From: Isotricha intestinalis
Taxonomy: Eukaryota; Ciliophora; Litostomatea; Vestibuliferida; Isotrichidae
Length of the DNA: 64,000 bases
Assembly (NCBI GenBank): GCA_023807065.1
Contig: JAJJLU010003470.1
Location: 1-64,000 of the forward strand
Direction of reading: 5' to 3'
Positions 29,703 to 39,800 of this stretch are shown here, one piece after another (within the stretch, counting starts at the first letter, position 1; the number at the start of each line of letters is the position of its first letter). The notes beneath the pieces are model-generated. The model was not told where the DNA came from. It did no database searches and was given only the letters and a program-made list of their open reading frames with translations. The translations under genes and the position numbers were made by a program.

Positions 29703-31478
29703 ATGAATTTGTTAATGGCTCAAAAAAAAGAAGAATTAGAAACAAAGAAAAATAATAATAAAGACAATTTAAATAATATTTCAAATGAAAAAGAACAAAA
29801 TGAAAAACATAAATGTGAAAAATGTGAAAGAAAAGAAAAAGAATTTGAAGAATTAATATATATTAAATATCAAACAGAAGAAAAATATCAAGAAGAAAAA
29901 TTAAAGAATAATATATTAGAAAAAGAAAAAGAAAATTTTATAAAGAATTTAACAAATATAAAAACTAAAAATGAAGATTTAAAAAAGCAAATTTATTTTA
30001 AAAATAGTGAAATAAATCAATTAGAAGAAATAATAAATAATTTAAGAAATAAATTAAATAACATAAAAATTCCATCAGAAGAAACTTTAGAAATAAAACC
30101 TAAAAATGAAGTTAGTGAAGATTTGGTTAAAAAATATATGAATCAAATAAATTTTTATGGAAAAAGAAATTGTGAACTTGAATCAAAAATAAATAAATTA
30201 ATTGAAGAAAATAATGATTTAAAAAAAAGTATTAATTTACTTCATATTGAATTATCATCTGAAAAAGCAAAAAAAAAAGAAGAAAAAAAAAATAAAGATG
30301 AAAATAATAATGATGAAATTAAAGAGATTTATCATAAAAAATATGAAAATTTAAATAAAGAATTAGATGAAGCTAATTTAAAAATTGAAGAAGAAAATAA
30401 AAGTAATAAAATTTTAAATGAAGAATTAAAAAATATTAAAGGTGAAAATGATAATAGAATTTATAGAATAAAAGAAATTGAATTAAATTTTGAAAAATTA
30501 AAAAATGAAAATCAAAAATTAAAAGATTTAATTTATCAATATGAAAATCAAATAAATTATTTTCAAAATTTCACAAATATAAATAAATTAAATAATGATA
30601 AAAATACAAATGAAAATTTAGTTTTACAAAAAGAAAATTTAGAATTAAAAGAACAAATTAAATATTATCAACAACAATATAATTTATTAGATAATATTCC
30701 AAAAAAAGATTTTAGAAAAGAAAAAGCTTTAAAAGATGATAATATATTATTAAAAAAAGAAAATATTTTTCAATTAGATGAAATAACTAAATTAATAAAT
30801 GAAAATAATTTTTTAAAACAATATTATTTTAATGATACTAATATTAATAAGTTAAAAGGAGAAAATTCAAAAGATGAAAATGAAGATAAAAAACCAATTT
30901 TAGTAGTAAAAAATATGTCAAATGAACAAATAAAAGATTATTCAAATCAAATAAATGAATTATATAAAAAAAATATAGAATTAGAAAATACAAATGAAAA
31001 TTTAAGAACAAATAATCATTCTCTTCAATTAAAATTAACAGAAACAAATAATAAATTATCAACATTAGAATATAAATTTAATGAATTAGAACAAAGATTT
31101 AATGAAGTAATATCACAAAATATTCAATTAAATAAAGATATTATAAGAGGAAGAATGCAAAATATTTCTTTAAATGAAAAAAATATAGAAACAAATTATA
31201 TAAACTCTGAATTATTAGATACTATTAAAAAAAATAATAAATCTATTGAAAATAGTGTTATTTCTAATAAAGTTTTAACTAAAATTAATGAAGAAAAAGA
31301 TGAAAATTTAATTAATCTTTCTTCACAATTATACATTGAAGAACAAAAAAGAATGGAATGTGAAAATAAAATAAAGGAATTAGAAGGTATTATTCAACAA
31401 AATAAAAAAAGTATGATTAAATTACAAAAAGATAAAGATATTCTTTATAAGATAATACATAAGAAAAAAATTAATTAA
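29703..31478 (+). CDS. coiled-coil protein
   Basis: A 591-aa protein, coiled coil over nearly its full length (about 45-590). Near the N-terminus is a small Cys pair motif, KHKCEKCERKEKEFEEL (about 37-53), possibly half of a zinc-binding site that could dimerise. Charged heptads such as QLEEIINNLRNKLNNI dominate. No named family can be assigned. It follows the YTH gene by 162 bp and precedes the next gene by 57 bp on the same strand, part of a run of plus-strand coiled-coil genes. Confidence 0.65.
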   Translation: MNLLMAQKKEELETKKNNNKDNLNNISNEKEQNEKHKCEKCERKEKEFEELIYIKYQTEEKYQEEKLKNNILEKEKENFIKNLTNIKTKNEDLKKQIYFKNSEINQLEEIINNLRNKLNNIKIPSEETLEIKPKNEVSEDLVKKYMNQINFYGKRNCELESKINKLIEENNDLKKSINLLHIELSSEKAKKKEEKKNKDENNNDEIKEIYHKKYENLNKELDEANLKIEEENKSNKILNEELKNIKGENDNRIYRIKEIELNFEKLKNENQKLKDLIYQYENQINYFQNFTNINKLNNDKNTNENLVLQKENLELKEQIKYYQQQYNLLDNIPKKDFRKEKALKDDNILLKKENIFQLDEITKLINENNFLKQYYFNDTNINKLKGENSKDENEDKKPILVVKNMSNEQIKDYSNQINELYKKNIELENTNENLRTNNHSLQLKLTETNNKLSTLEYKFNELEQRFNEVISQNIQLNKDIIRGRMQNISLNEKNIETNYINSELLDTIKKNNKSIENSVISNKVLTKINEEKDENLINLSSQLYIEEQKRMECENKIKELEGIIQQNKKSMIKLQKDKDILYKIIHKKKIN

Positions 31479-31535
31479 ATAGATATATTTTTTATATAAT
31501 TTAATTTAGAAAAATTATAATATTTTTATTAAAAA

Positions 31536-32234
31536 ATGGAAGTTAACAAATCAAAATCAAATAAATTGAATTCAAGTGTTGATGTAACAATGATAACAAA
31601 ACAAACTTCAAATATATCAACATTAAACAATTATTATGATGAAATTTATCCTAATAATTTAAATTTATCATATAGTATTTTAACAAATAAAAATAAAAAT
31701 AAAAAAAAAATATCAGAAATACCAAAATTGAAAAGAAGTCAAAGTCATAAAAAACAAGATTATAAAAATAAAAATATAGGAACAATTGTATATGAAGAAT
31801 TAAATGAAGATGATTCTGAAAATTTATATTATAATAATAATAATATAATAAGTCCAATTAATTCATATCAAAAAAATTTTAAAAATAAAATGATTTATTA
31901 TGAAAATTTATCTCCTGAAATAAGGAATTTAGCAATAAATTTATTAGCAAGTAATCCAATCAATTGGAATGAAATTGAACCAATTGATAATTTTAATTTA
32001 AATGATTTTGAAGAAGATAATTTAGAATCTTTTAATTTAAATAATTGTAATTATGAGAATAAAGTAATTAATGATAATACTTTTTGTAAAGGAAATAAAA
32101 ATAAAATAATATATAAAAATTATTATTGTAATTTAAATAATAATTGTTCCAATAACAAAAAAGAAATTAATAATGTTCCAACTATTTTAGGAAGAATTTT
32201 AAAGCAAGAAGCAAATAAAAAAAATAAAGTATAA
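31536..32234 (+). CDS. hypothetical protein
   Basis: A 232-aa Asn/Ser-rich protein, not recognised. The only part that looks constrained is the middle, YENLSPEIRNLAINLLASNP then INWNEIEPIDNFNLNDFEED (about 125-165). The C-terminus has GRILKQEANKKNK. It is mostly predicted disordered. It begins 57 bp after the coiled-coil gene upstream and could act with it, but no evidence supports that. Confidence 0.55.
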   Translation: MEVNKSKSNKLNSSVDVTMITKQTSNISTLNNYYDEIYPNNLNLSYSILTNKNKNKKKISEIPKLKRSQSHKKQDYKNKNIGTIVYEELNEDDSENLYYNNNNIISPINSYQKNFKNKMIYYENLSPEIRNLAINLLASNPINWNEIEPIDNFNLNDFEEDNLESFNLNNCNYENKVINDNTFCKGNKNKIIYKNYYCNLNNNCSNNKKEINNVPTILGRILKQEANKKNKV

Positions 32235-32403
32235 GTTTTTAATTTTCTAATTCATAATAATTTATTTATTATATAAATAAAAAAAAATGTATAAAAAAAT
32301 AAAATTGAATTTCAAAAATAAAATTTAAATTTTTTTTAAAAACAATAAGCATAAAAAGAAAAAAATAAGTATTTTATAAATTTAATTTTTGTTTAATTTA
32401 AAC

Positions 32404-34044
32404 ATGTACTTTAACAAATATAAAGGAGAAAGAAAAATGAAATTAACAAATCCAAAAACAATAAATAACTTTTCAGTAAAGTCTAATTCTTTAAATAAAC
32501 AAATACAAAAAAAACCAAAATGTTCTCCTGTTCAATTAGGAAATAATGATTATATATTTAATATTGCAGTAAATAATATTAGTAAATATAATGAAGCTAT
32601 TCTTTCTAAACAAACTCAAAGTTTTTCTATCGATGAAAAAAAAATAGATGAAAATTATTTTAAAGATATTAATAATAATAAAGAATTAGCTCCTATTTTA
32701 AATAATGAAAATTATACTCAAAATTTAAATAATGATAAAAAACTAATATTTACTTTAAAAACTTTAGATTTAGAAAATTTATTTAATGAATTTAACCTAA
32801 ACTATATTTCTTTTCATGATTTATTTTTGTTAACAAGAGAAGATTTAATTGAAATGAATATTCCTATTGGACCAAGAAATAGAATATTACATTTTGGAAT
32901 TGAATTTAAGAAATTTTCAAAAAATTATGATTATAATGAATTAAAAAATTTTTTTTTAACACATAAAGGTTTTATATTTAATGAAATTGAAGATTTTGAA
33001 TTTGATGAAAGTATTAATAATAATTTAAATAATTATAATATTAATAATTACACTAATGATATAACTCCTATTTCAAAACAAAAATCAAATAATATAAATT
33101 CTAATACTGATTTGGTAGATAAAAATTTTTATTCTTTTAATATTGAACAAAATAATAATATAATTAATTTATCAACTAATAATTCTTTTAGGAAAAATAA
33201 TATTAATAATTTATCAAGTCCAAAATCAAATAATAAAAGTAAGAAAATAATAAAAGAAAAAAAAACAAATGATATTCCAATTCCATGTAAAACAATCCAA
33301 CAAAATTTAAAAAAAATTAATTCAATGAAAAAAACTTCATTTGATATTAAAGAAGATAATGAAAATTTTTTGAATGAAAATAATGATAATATAAATAATC
33401 AAAATAAATATTTTGATTTTAATAAAAATGAGAATAATGATATTGATAATAATAATATTTCAAATGATAGTTCTTCAGAAATTAATCAAGATTCTATTAA
33501 ATATAATTTGGTTAATGATTCTTCAAGAAAATACTCAAATGACAGAAAAAATAAAAATTCTTCCAAATTAGATTCTAATAATAAATATATTAATAAAAGT
33601 TTTAATAATTCTAATAAATCTACAAGTAATAGAACTAATTCTGTTCAAAGTAATAATTCTATGAGTAATATTAATAATAGTAAAATTAATAATCAAGTTC
33701 TTCAAAACTTTGAAAATATTTTTTCTGAAGTTGAAAATTTCCAAAATCAATACAAAATTATGAAAGAAAAAAATGAAGAAAGAAATAATAAAATTAATAA
33801 TCTTTTAAATAAAAAAAATACGGAAATTGAAAAAATAAAAAATCAATTGATTGGAAATAATATTGATAAAAGTAATATTAGTAATAATAAAAAACAATTT
33901 GAGAATAAAAATGATAATAAGAATATTATTATTGATAATGATGATTTAATAAATGAAAGTGAAAGAAATTTAAATGAAGAATTATATAAAATTTATAATG
34001 AAAATGATATGAAAAAGATTTCATATTATTTTTCAGGGAATTAA
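32404..34044 (+). CDS. SAM-domain protein with disordered tail
   Basis: About 546 aa from the ATG at 32404 (an upstream in-frame TTG at 32389 is not a likely start). Residues about 115-180 fit a sterile alpha motif: LKTLDLENLFNEFNLNYISF, HDLFLLTREDLIEMNIPIGP and RNRILHFGIEFKKF, with the expected helix 5 after the GPRNRIL turn. SAM domains form polymers or bind other SAM domains or RNA. The remainder is Asn/Ser/Lys-rich, with a short coiled coil near 440-485 (FENIFSEVENFQNQYKIMKE). It converges with the next gene, 78 bp between stops. The specific role is unknown. Confidence 0.7.
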   Translation: MYFNKYKGERKMKLTNPKTINNFSVKSNSLNKQIQKKPKCSPVQLGNNDYIFNIAVNNISKYNEAILSKQTQSFSIDEKKIDENYFKDINNNKELAPILNNENYTQNLNNDKKLIFTLKTLDLENLFNEFNLNYISFHDLFLLTREDLIEMNIPIGPRNRILHFGIEFKKFSKNYDYNELKNFFLTHKGFIFNEIEDFEFDESINNNLNNYNINNYTNDITPISKQKSNNINSNTDLVDKNFYSFNIEQNNNIINLSTNNSFRKNNINNLSSPKSNNKSKKIIKEKKTNDIPIPCKTIQQNLKKINSMKKTSFDIKEDNENFLNENNDNINNQNKYFDFNKNENNDIDNNNISNDSSSEINQDSIKYNLVNDSSRKYSNDRKNKNSSKLDSNNKYINKSFNNSNKSTSNRTNSVQSNNSMSNINNSKINNQVLQNFENIFSEVENFQNQYKIMKEKNEERNNKINNLLNKKNTEIEKIKNQLIGNNIDKSNISNNKKQFENKNDNKNIIIDNDDLINESERNLNEELYKIYNENDMKKISYYFSGN

Positions 34045-34122
34045 TTTTTTTCTAGATATATTTATAAATAAAAAAGATTTTTTTTAAAGTAAAAAAAAAA
34101 TAATTTTAAAAATTAAATATTT

Positions 34123-36720
34123 TTAAAAATCTTCTTGTTTTTTATTATTATTATTTTTTAAATCATTAATTTCATTTTTAATTAAAAGAATATCATTTTC
34201 ATTTTTAGCAACTTGATTTTTTAAAAGATTAATATATCCTTCATATAAATTAGGCATATTATTATTATTCAAATCTTCATTATTTATTTTATCATTAATA
34301 TTATTAATATCTTTTTTAATTGAATCAATATTTTTATTGTATTTAGTAAACATAGAAAATAATTTTGAATTATCATCTTGAGTTCTTTCACATAATCTTT
34401 CTACTTTTTTTAAATATTCTAAATCAATTTCACATATTTTTTTTAAATCGACTTTTAATAAATTATCCAAATCTAATTTTGAAAGTTTTTCTAAATCTAA
34501 TTTTTTTAAATTATCTATTGTTCTTTGGTCTAATTGAGGTTGATTATTTAATATTTGACTTGATAATAATTTATTTAATTCTTCATTATTATTATTATTA
34601 TTATTATTCTCTATTAATTTAATTTGATTTTGAAGATATTTTATTTGGTTATTTAATAAATCATTTGAATTTTTTATAGAATTTATTTCATTTTCTAATT
34701 GAGGAATTAATTTTATTTTTTCAAAATTGATATTATTTAATTCATCAATATTTAATTTATTTAAATCATCTATTCTTAATTTAGATAATGCATTTATATT
34801 AAGTGAATTTTTTAATTTTAAGAAATCATTTTGTAATTCTTGGAATTCATTATTTAATTTCTTATATTCATTATCAATATGAGATTGAAGAAGAATTTCA
34901 AAAGAATTCATTTTTTGATTATCCTGGAATTTTTGAGTATTAAAATTTTTCTGCATTTCTTCTATATTATTATTTAATAAATCTAATTTATTTTTTAAAT
35001 TTGAAAATTGAGTCGCATTATCACTTTCTGTATCAATTTTATTTGGAAAAGAAATATTTGTGTTTAAAGTATCTAATCTTAATTCATGTTGATTTAATTT
35101 TTGATTTGAATCATTTAATTTTCTTTCTAAAGAATTTAATTGATTTTTTAAATTTTCTAAATCTAAATTTAAAGAATAATTCTTTAATGAATTTTTTAAG
35201 TTATCTAATTCATTTTGAATATTTGGAATTTCATTTATGTTATTATAATTTAAATTTCTTATTTCATTAAAAGGAAGATTATTTATTTCATTAAATTTTA
35301 ATTTTGATAATTCTTCTATATTTAATTTATTTTGTAAATCTAAATTTTGCTTTTTTAAATCTTTTATATCATTATTTAATTTATTTAAATTATTATCTAT
35401 TTGATTAAATTGATTATCAAAAGAATTTAATTTTGATAAATCAATATTATTATTATTATTGTTATTGTTATTATTATTATTATTATTATTTTGAATATTT
35501 CTTAAATTTCTTTTTAAATTTTCAATTTCATTTTTTAAATTATTATAATTACTATTATTATTATTTAAACCATTATTTAGATTTAATAAATTTGATTCTA
35601 ACATTAAAAGTTTATTTCCATTTTCATTTGCTTTTCTATTTATATCATTATAATTTTTTTTTAAATTATCAATTTGACCAATTTGATTTTTTAAATCATT
35701 AATTGAATTAAAATCAACTCGACTTAAATCATATAAATCAATTTTTTGTAATTGATTTAAATCAATTTTTTGAAGTTTATCAGGATCAACTTGACTTTTT
35801 AATTTAAAGAATTCATTTTGCAAATTTAAAATATCATTTTTAATTTTTTTATTTTCTAAAGAAATACTATCATATTTAGAATCTCTATTATTATTATTAA
35901 TTAAACTACTTAAATTATCTATTTGCATTTGAAAACCATTTTTAAAAGAATTAATATTTGAATTTGTATTATTTATTTTATTATTTAAATCATTAATTAT
36001 TGAATCTAATTCTTTTTTAAGATTTTCATTTTCAAAATCATTTTTTTCTTCATTGAATTGTTTCATCTTTTCAAAAGCATCTTTTAATTGATTATTATAT
36101 TCATTTAAATTATTTAATTGAGTATTTATTTGTAACATTTTATTATCATATTCTTCTTTTAAAGTAAAATTATTTGGATCTAAATTACTTTTATTTAAAT
36201 CTTTTTCTTTTAATAAAATATTTTGAATATCAGGATTTTGAATATTTTTAATTTTTTCATCTAAAATATTACAATTATTAGTTAATTGATTTTGATAAGG
36301 AATAATTAAATTAGAAAATTCATCTCTTATTAATTTTTTTAAATAAAAATCATTTTGAGGAATACTACCGTTAAATTCACTTTGAGAAATAATTTTTTGA
36401 GGTTGAGTTAAATATAAATTTGGATCATTAATACTAATTTGATTTGCATTAACTAATCTTTCAATTGGAATTTGAATAAATTGAGTTTCTGAATTAAAAT
36501 TAATTGGATTTGTTTTTATTTCATATTGTGTAGTTATTATATTATTAGTTGAATTGAAATTTGGAATTGTATCATTAATGTTTTTATTTCTATTTGAATT
36601 TATTTCTTCATAATTGGAATAATAATTTCCTTCTTCTATTGTTCTTCCTCTTTTATTTAATTTTGCTTCTATATTATCTATTAAATTATATATATTTTGA
36701 GATGTTGGTGTTTGTGACAT
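34123..36720 (-). CDS. coiled-coil protein with four octapeptide-repeat clusters
   Basis: An 865-aa Asn/Leu-rich protein, mainly coiled coil from about residue 150. It is interrupted by four short clusters of an 8-residue repeat of the type (K/N)(L/I)x(L/I/F)xx(L/I)x: KIDLNQLQ/KIDLYDLS (about 311-340), KLKFNEIN/NLPFNEIR (465-500), KLRIDDLN/KLNIDELN (640-670) and KLDLEKLS/KLDLDNLL (727-778). Each cluster is followed by a Leu-rich coil. The N-terminal 130 residues are unstructured with QIPIERLVN and TQPQK segments. I do not recognise the family. Its start lies 137 bp from the end of the USP gene on the same strand. Confidence 0.7.
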   Translation of the reverse strand: MSQTPTSQNIYNLIDNIEAKLNKRGRTIEEGNYYSNYEEINSNRNKNINDTIPNFNSTNNIITTQYEIKTNPINFNSETQFIQIPIERLVNANQISINDPNLYLTQPQKIISQSEFNGSIPQNDFYLKKLIRDEFSNLIIPYQNQLTNNCNILDEKIKNIQNPDIQNILLKEKDLNKSNLDPNNFTLKEEYDNKMLQINTQLNNLNEYNNQLKDAFEKMKQFNEEKNDFENENLKKELDSIINDLNNKINNTNSNINSFKNGFQMQIDNLSSLINNNNRDSKYDSISLENKKIKNDILNLQNEFFKLKSQVDPDKLQKIDLNQLQKIDLYDLSRVDFNSINDLKNQIGQIDNLKKNYNDINRKANENGNKLLMLESNLLNLNNGLNNNNSNYNNLKNEIENLKRNLRNIQNNNNNNNNNNNNNNNIDLSKLNSFDNQFNQIDNNLNKLNNDIKDLKKQNLDLQNKLNIEELSKLKFNEINNLPFNEIRNLNYNNINEIPNIQNELDNLKNSLKNYSLNLDLENLKNQLNSLERKLNDSNQKLNQHELRLDTLNTNISFPNKIDTESDNATQFSNLKNKLDLLNNNIEEMQKNFNTQKFQDNQKMNSFEILLQSHIDNEYKKLNNEFQELQNDFLKLKNSLNINALSKLRIDDLNKLNIDELNNINFEKIKLIPQLENEINSIKNSNDLLNNQIKYLQNQIKLIENNNNNNNNEELNKLLSSQILNNQPQLDQRTIDNLKKLDLEKLSKLDLDNLLKVDLKKICEIDLEYLKKVERLCERTQDDNSKLFSMFTKYNKNIDSIKKDINNINDKINNEDLNNNNMPNLYEGYINLLKNQVAKNENDILLIKNEINDLKNNNNKKQEDF
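35446..35490 (-). repeat. ATT/AAT repeat coding for poly-Asn
   Basis: A trinucleotide run (ATT on the plus strand with two GTT interruptions) that encodes about 15 consecutive Asn in the octad-repeat protein. A shorter one lies near 34591-34612. Confidence 0.9.
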
Positions 36721-36856
36721 TTTATTATTTTAGATTTATTTTTATTTATTTTTAGAAGATGGTATTTTCTTTTAAATGATAAATTTTTTTATTTTTTATT
36801 GTTTATTTTATTTATTTTAAATATAAGATATAATATATGATTTTATTGTAAAAAAA

Positions 36857-39800
36857 CTATTTTTCATATAATTTTTTTATTTTTATTTTCGGATCATCTG
36901 TTTCAATCCATTTATCTCTTTTATCATTTTTTATATCTTCAAATTCAATTTGTAATAATTCATCTAAGTGTTGTTTAACAACAGCATTTTCTCCTCTAAT
37001 AAAAATTAAATAATATAATTTACTCATATGATATTATATCTCCAGTAACAAATTTAAAATCTGTTAAATCAACATATCTCTCAAATTCATAATCAAGTTC
37101 AATAACATTTTCTATAAAAAAAAAATTAAAATAAATATACTTTTTAATATATTTTCAATTATATTTATAATCTTCTTTGAATATTCAATTGATTTTTCAT
37201 TAAATTTTTTAATATCTATATTATTATTTTGATTATTATTTCTTGAACTATTTGATTTATACATTTGAATTCCATCAATATTATATAATAAAGGAGGAAT
37301 TTTATTTTCGTCATACCAATTTTTTATTTTTTCTAAATTAGAAGAAAAATAATTTACATAATCAAACATTTTTTCATTGTTTAACATAAATAAACTAATT
37401 ATAAATTTAGTACAATAATCATAATGGGAATAAATTCTATTATTATTATTCATTACTTTGAACAATTGTTTTAAAGAAGTTTTTATTCTTGAAATTTGAC
37501 TATCAGCATCATCATGAATATCAACAATGAATCTTTTATAAAGTAACATTATATTATCTAATTTTTCACATTCATTAACATCGATTATTTTATTAAATAT
37601 TTCAATTAAATTTTTAACACTATTCCAATTATTATAACAAAATTTATTAATAGCATTTGATAAAATATCTGCATCTTGTTTAGTTTTTATTCCATTAAAT
37701 AAATCAACAACAAAACTATATTTACTGAAATCATAACAAGATTCTAATTTAGAAGATGCTCTTTGTCCAGTCATTAAATTAAATAATAAGATTTTAATAT
37801 AAGACTCCTTTTTATATATTGCTATATTATTATCTTTTGATACTATATTTCCTACTTCATTATTTTTCATAGGAGCTAAATTATTATGTTCGGGATTTAT
37901 TATTTCTACATTGACTTTTAAAGGGAAATTTGAAGGAATATTCCTTTCAGAGTATTTAGGATATAAATGATATATTAAAAATGTTAATATTGGTATTTTT
38001 GTTATTAAATAATCTTTTGTATAAGGTGAAATTAATGAAAATCTATATAAAATATAATATAGAAACATACAAGATTTATCATCATTTATTTTTTTAATTA
38101 GACATATTATATTATTTATAAATTTTAATAATATTTTTGGTATAAAAGATGATGAAAGATGATTAGATACATTTTGTTCAATTGGAGGTAAATTTTTATT
38201 TGATGATGAAGTAAAAGCAGAAAAAAAACTAAATATTGAATGACTTTGTCTTTCTGTTTTTGGTTTATCATCAAGTTCTTCATCGATATTATTTATATCT
38301 GTTATTTTATTATCTTTATCTTTATCCTTTTCATTTATATATGAATTATTAATAATATAATTATCATTTGGACTCTTAAGTTTATTATTTATTGTTTCTG
38401 ATTCATGAATTTTTAATATTGCACAATATAATAATCCTACAAATAATTTTTTTAATTCAAAACAGGGGCAATTAACTAAATATTCCATTAATGTTTTATA
38501 ATCTGAAAATTCTTCTATTAAAAATTCTGAACATTCTTTATATTCATTTAAACAAAATTTTATTAAATCTACTGTTCCTCCTAAAAAATATTTTTCCCTT
38601 GATCTTACTAAAACATTAAAGAAAAATAATAATAAAAATTGAAATGACATTGTTATATTATCATCTAATTTGAATTGTTCATATAAATTTATTTGTTTAT
38701 TCTCTTTTTTTGAGTTTAATACTTCTATTTCTTTTAAATTAATATAATTTACTAAATTAGAGCCAATTGCTTTTTTTCTTAATTTTAATAAATCTTTATT
38801 GACAATATTCACATCATTATTTCTTGAAAAATAAGGAATGTAACTCAAAAGTTGATTATTTTCAAAAGATAAATTAAATAAATTAGTTAAAAATTGTAAA
38901 ATAAATCTATGATATTCTTGAGAAAAAATTATTTTTTCTAAATGAAAATGAAAAACATTTTGATTAACTTTTTTAGAAATATTACTTTCTTTAATATTAT
39001 CAGAAATATCATAAACAATTTCAACTTTATCATAATTTTCACAATTACTCATATCTTCTTTTTCATAAAATAATAAATAAGCATTTCTACTTAAAACTAT
39101 TTTATCTTCTTTTTTAGTAGTTTGATTATAATAATTTTCATATCCTCCAAAAGCTTCTGTTTTTAAATTTTCAATATTAAATTTACTTACATTTGAATCA
39201 TTAAATTGATACCATTGATTTGATTTATTATCAAAAATAAAAGAATAATAATGTCCTAATTCACAACTTCCAGAATGAACAACAAAGCTTTTTAACTTAT
39301 ATTTATTATTATTATTTGAATTATAATTATCTTTATTATTTAAATAATCAGAAGTATATTTTGTCATGTCTAAATCAAGTGGAAATTCATAATAATCATT
39401 TATTTTTGTTTTAGTCATTGTATTATAATTAAATTCAAATCTTTTTAAAACAAATATTAATATTCTAGGTAATGTTTTAAAACTTTGATGTTTTATTGCT
39501 GGTATTTTTTTATTACATGATTGACAAAAAATAGAATTTTCACCATTCATTAATTCTCCATCAATAATAGAATCTAAAGATTCATATATATTTTTTTTAT
39601 TCATTATTTGCAATTGAATAGAATAAAAAGAAATATCATTTTTTCTATGATGATTACAATTTTCTTGAAAAATTAATTCATCTGTATTTCTTCCTTGGAA
39701 AAAATATTTAATTAAATTTTCATTATTTGTTCCTTTTAAATGATTTTCAATTTTATCTATTAATAAATTAAAAAATTCATCTATATCCATTTGTTCTCTT

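Noticed and set aside
32389..32403. Start of the SAM-domain protein at TTG
   Set aside because: Eukaryotic nuclear genes rarely start at TTG, and a normal ATG follows five codons later at 32404.
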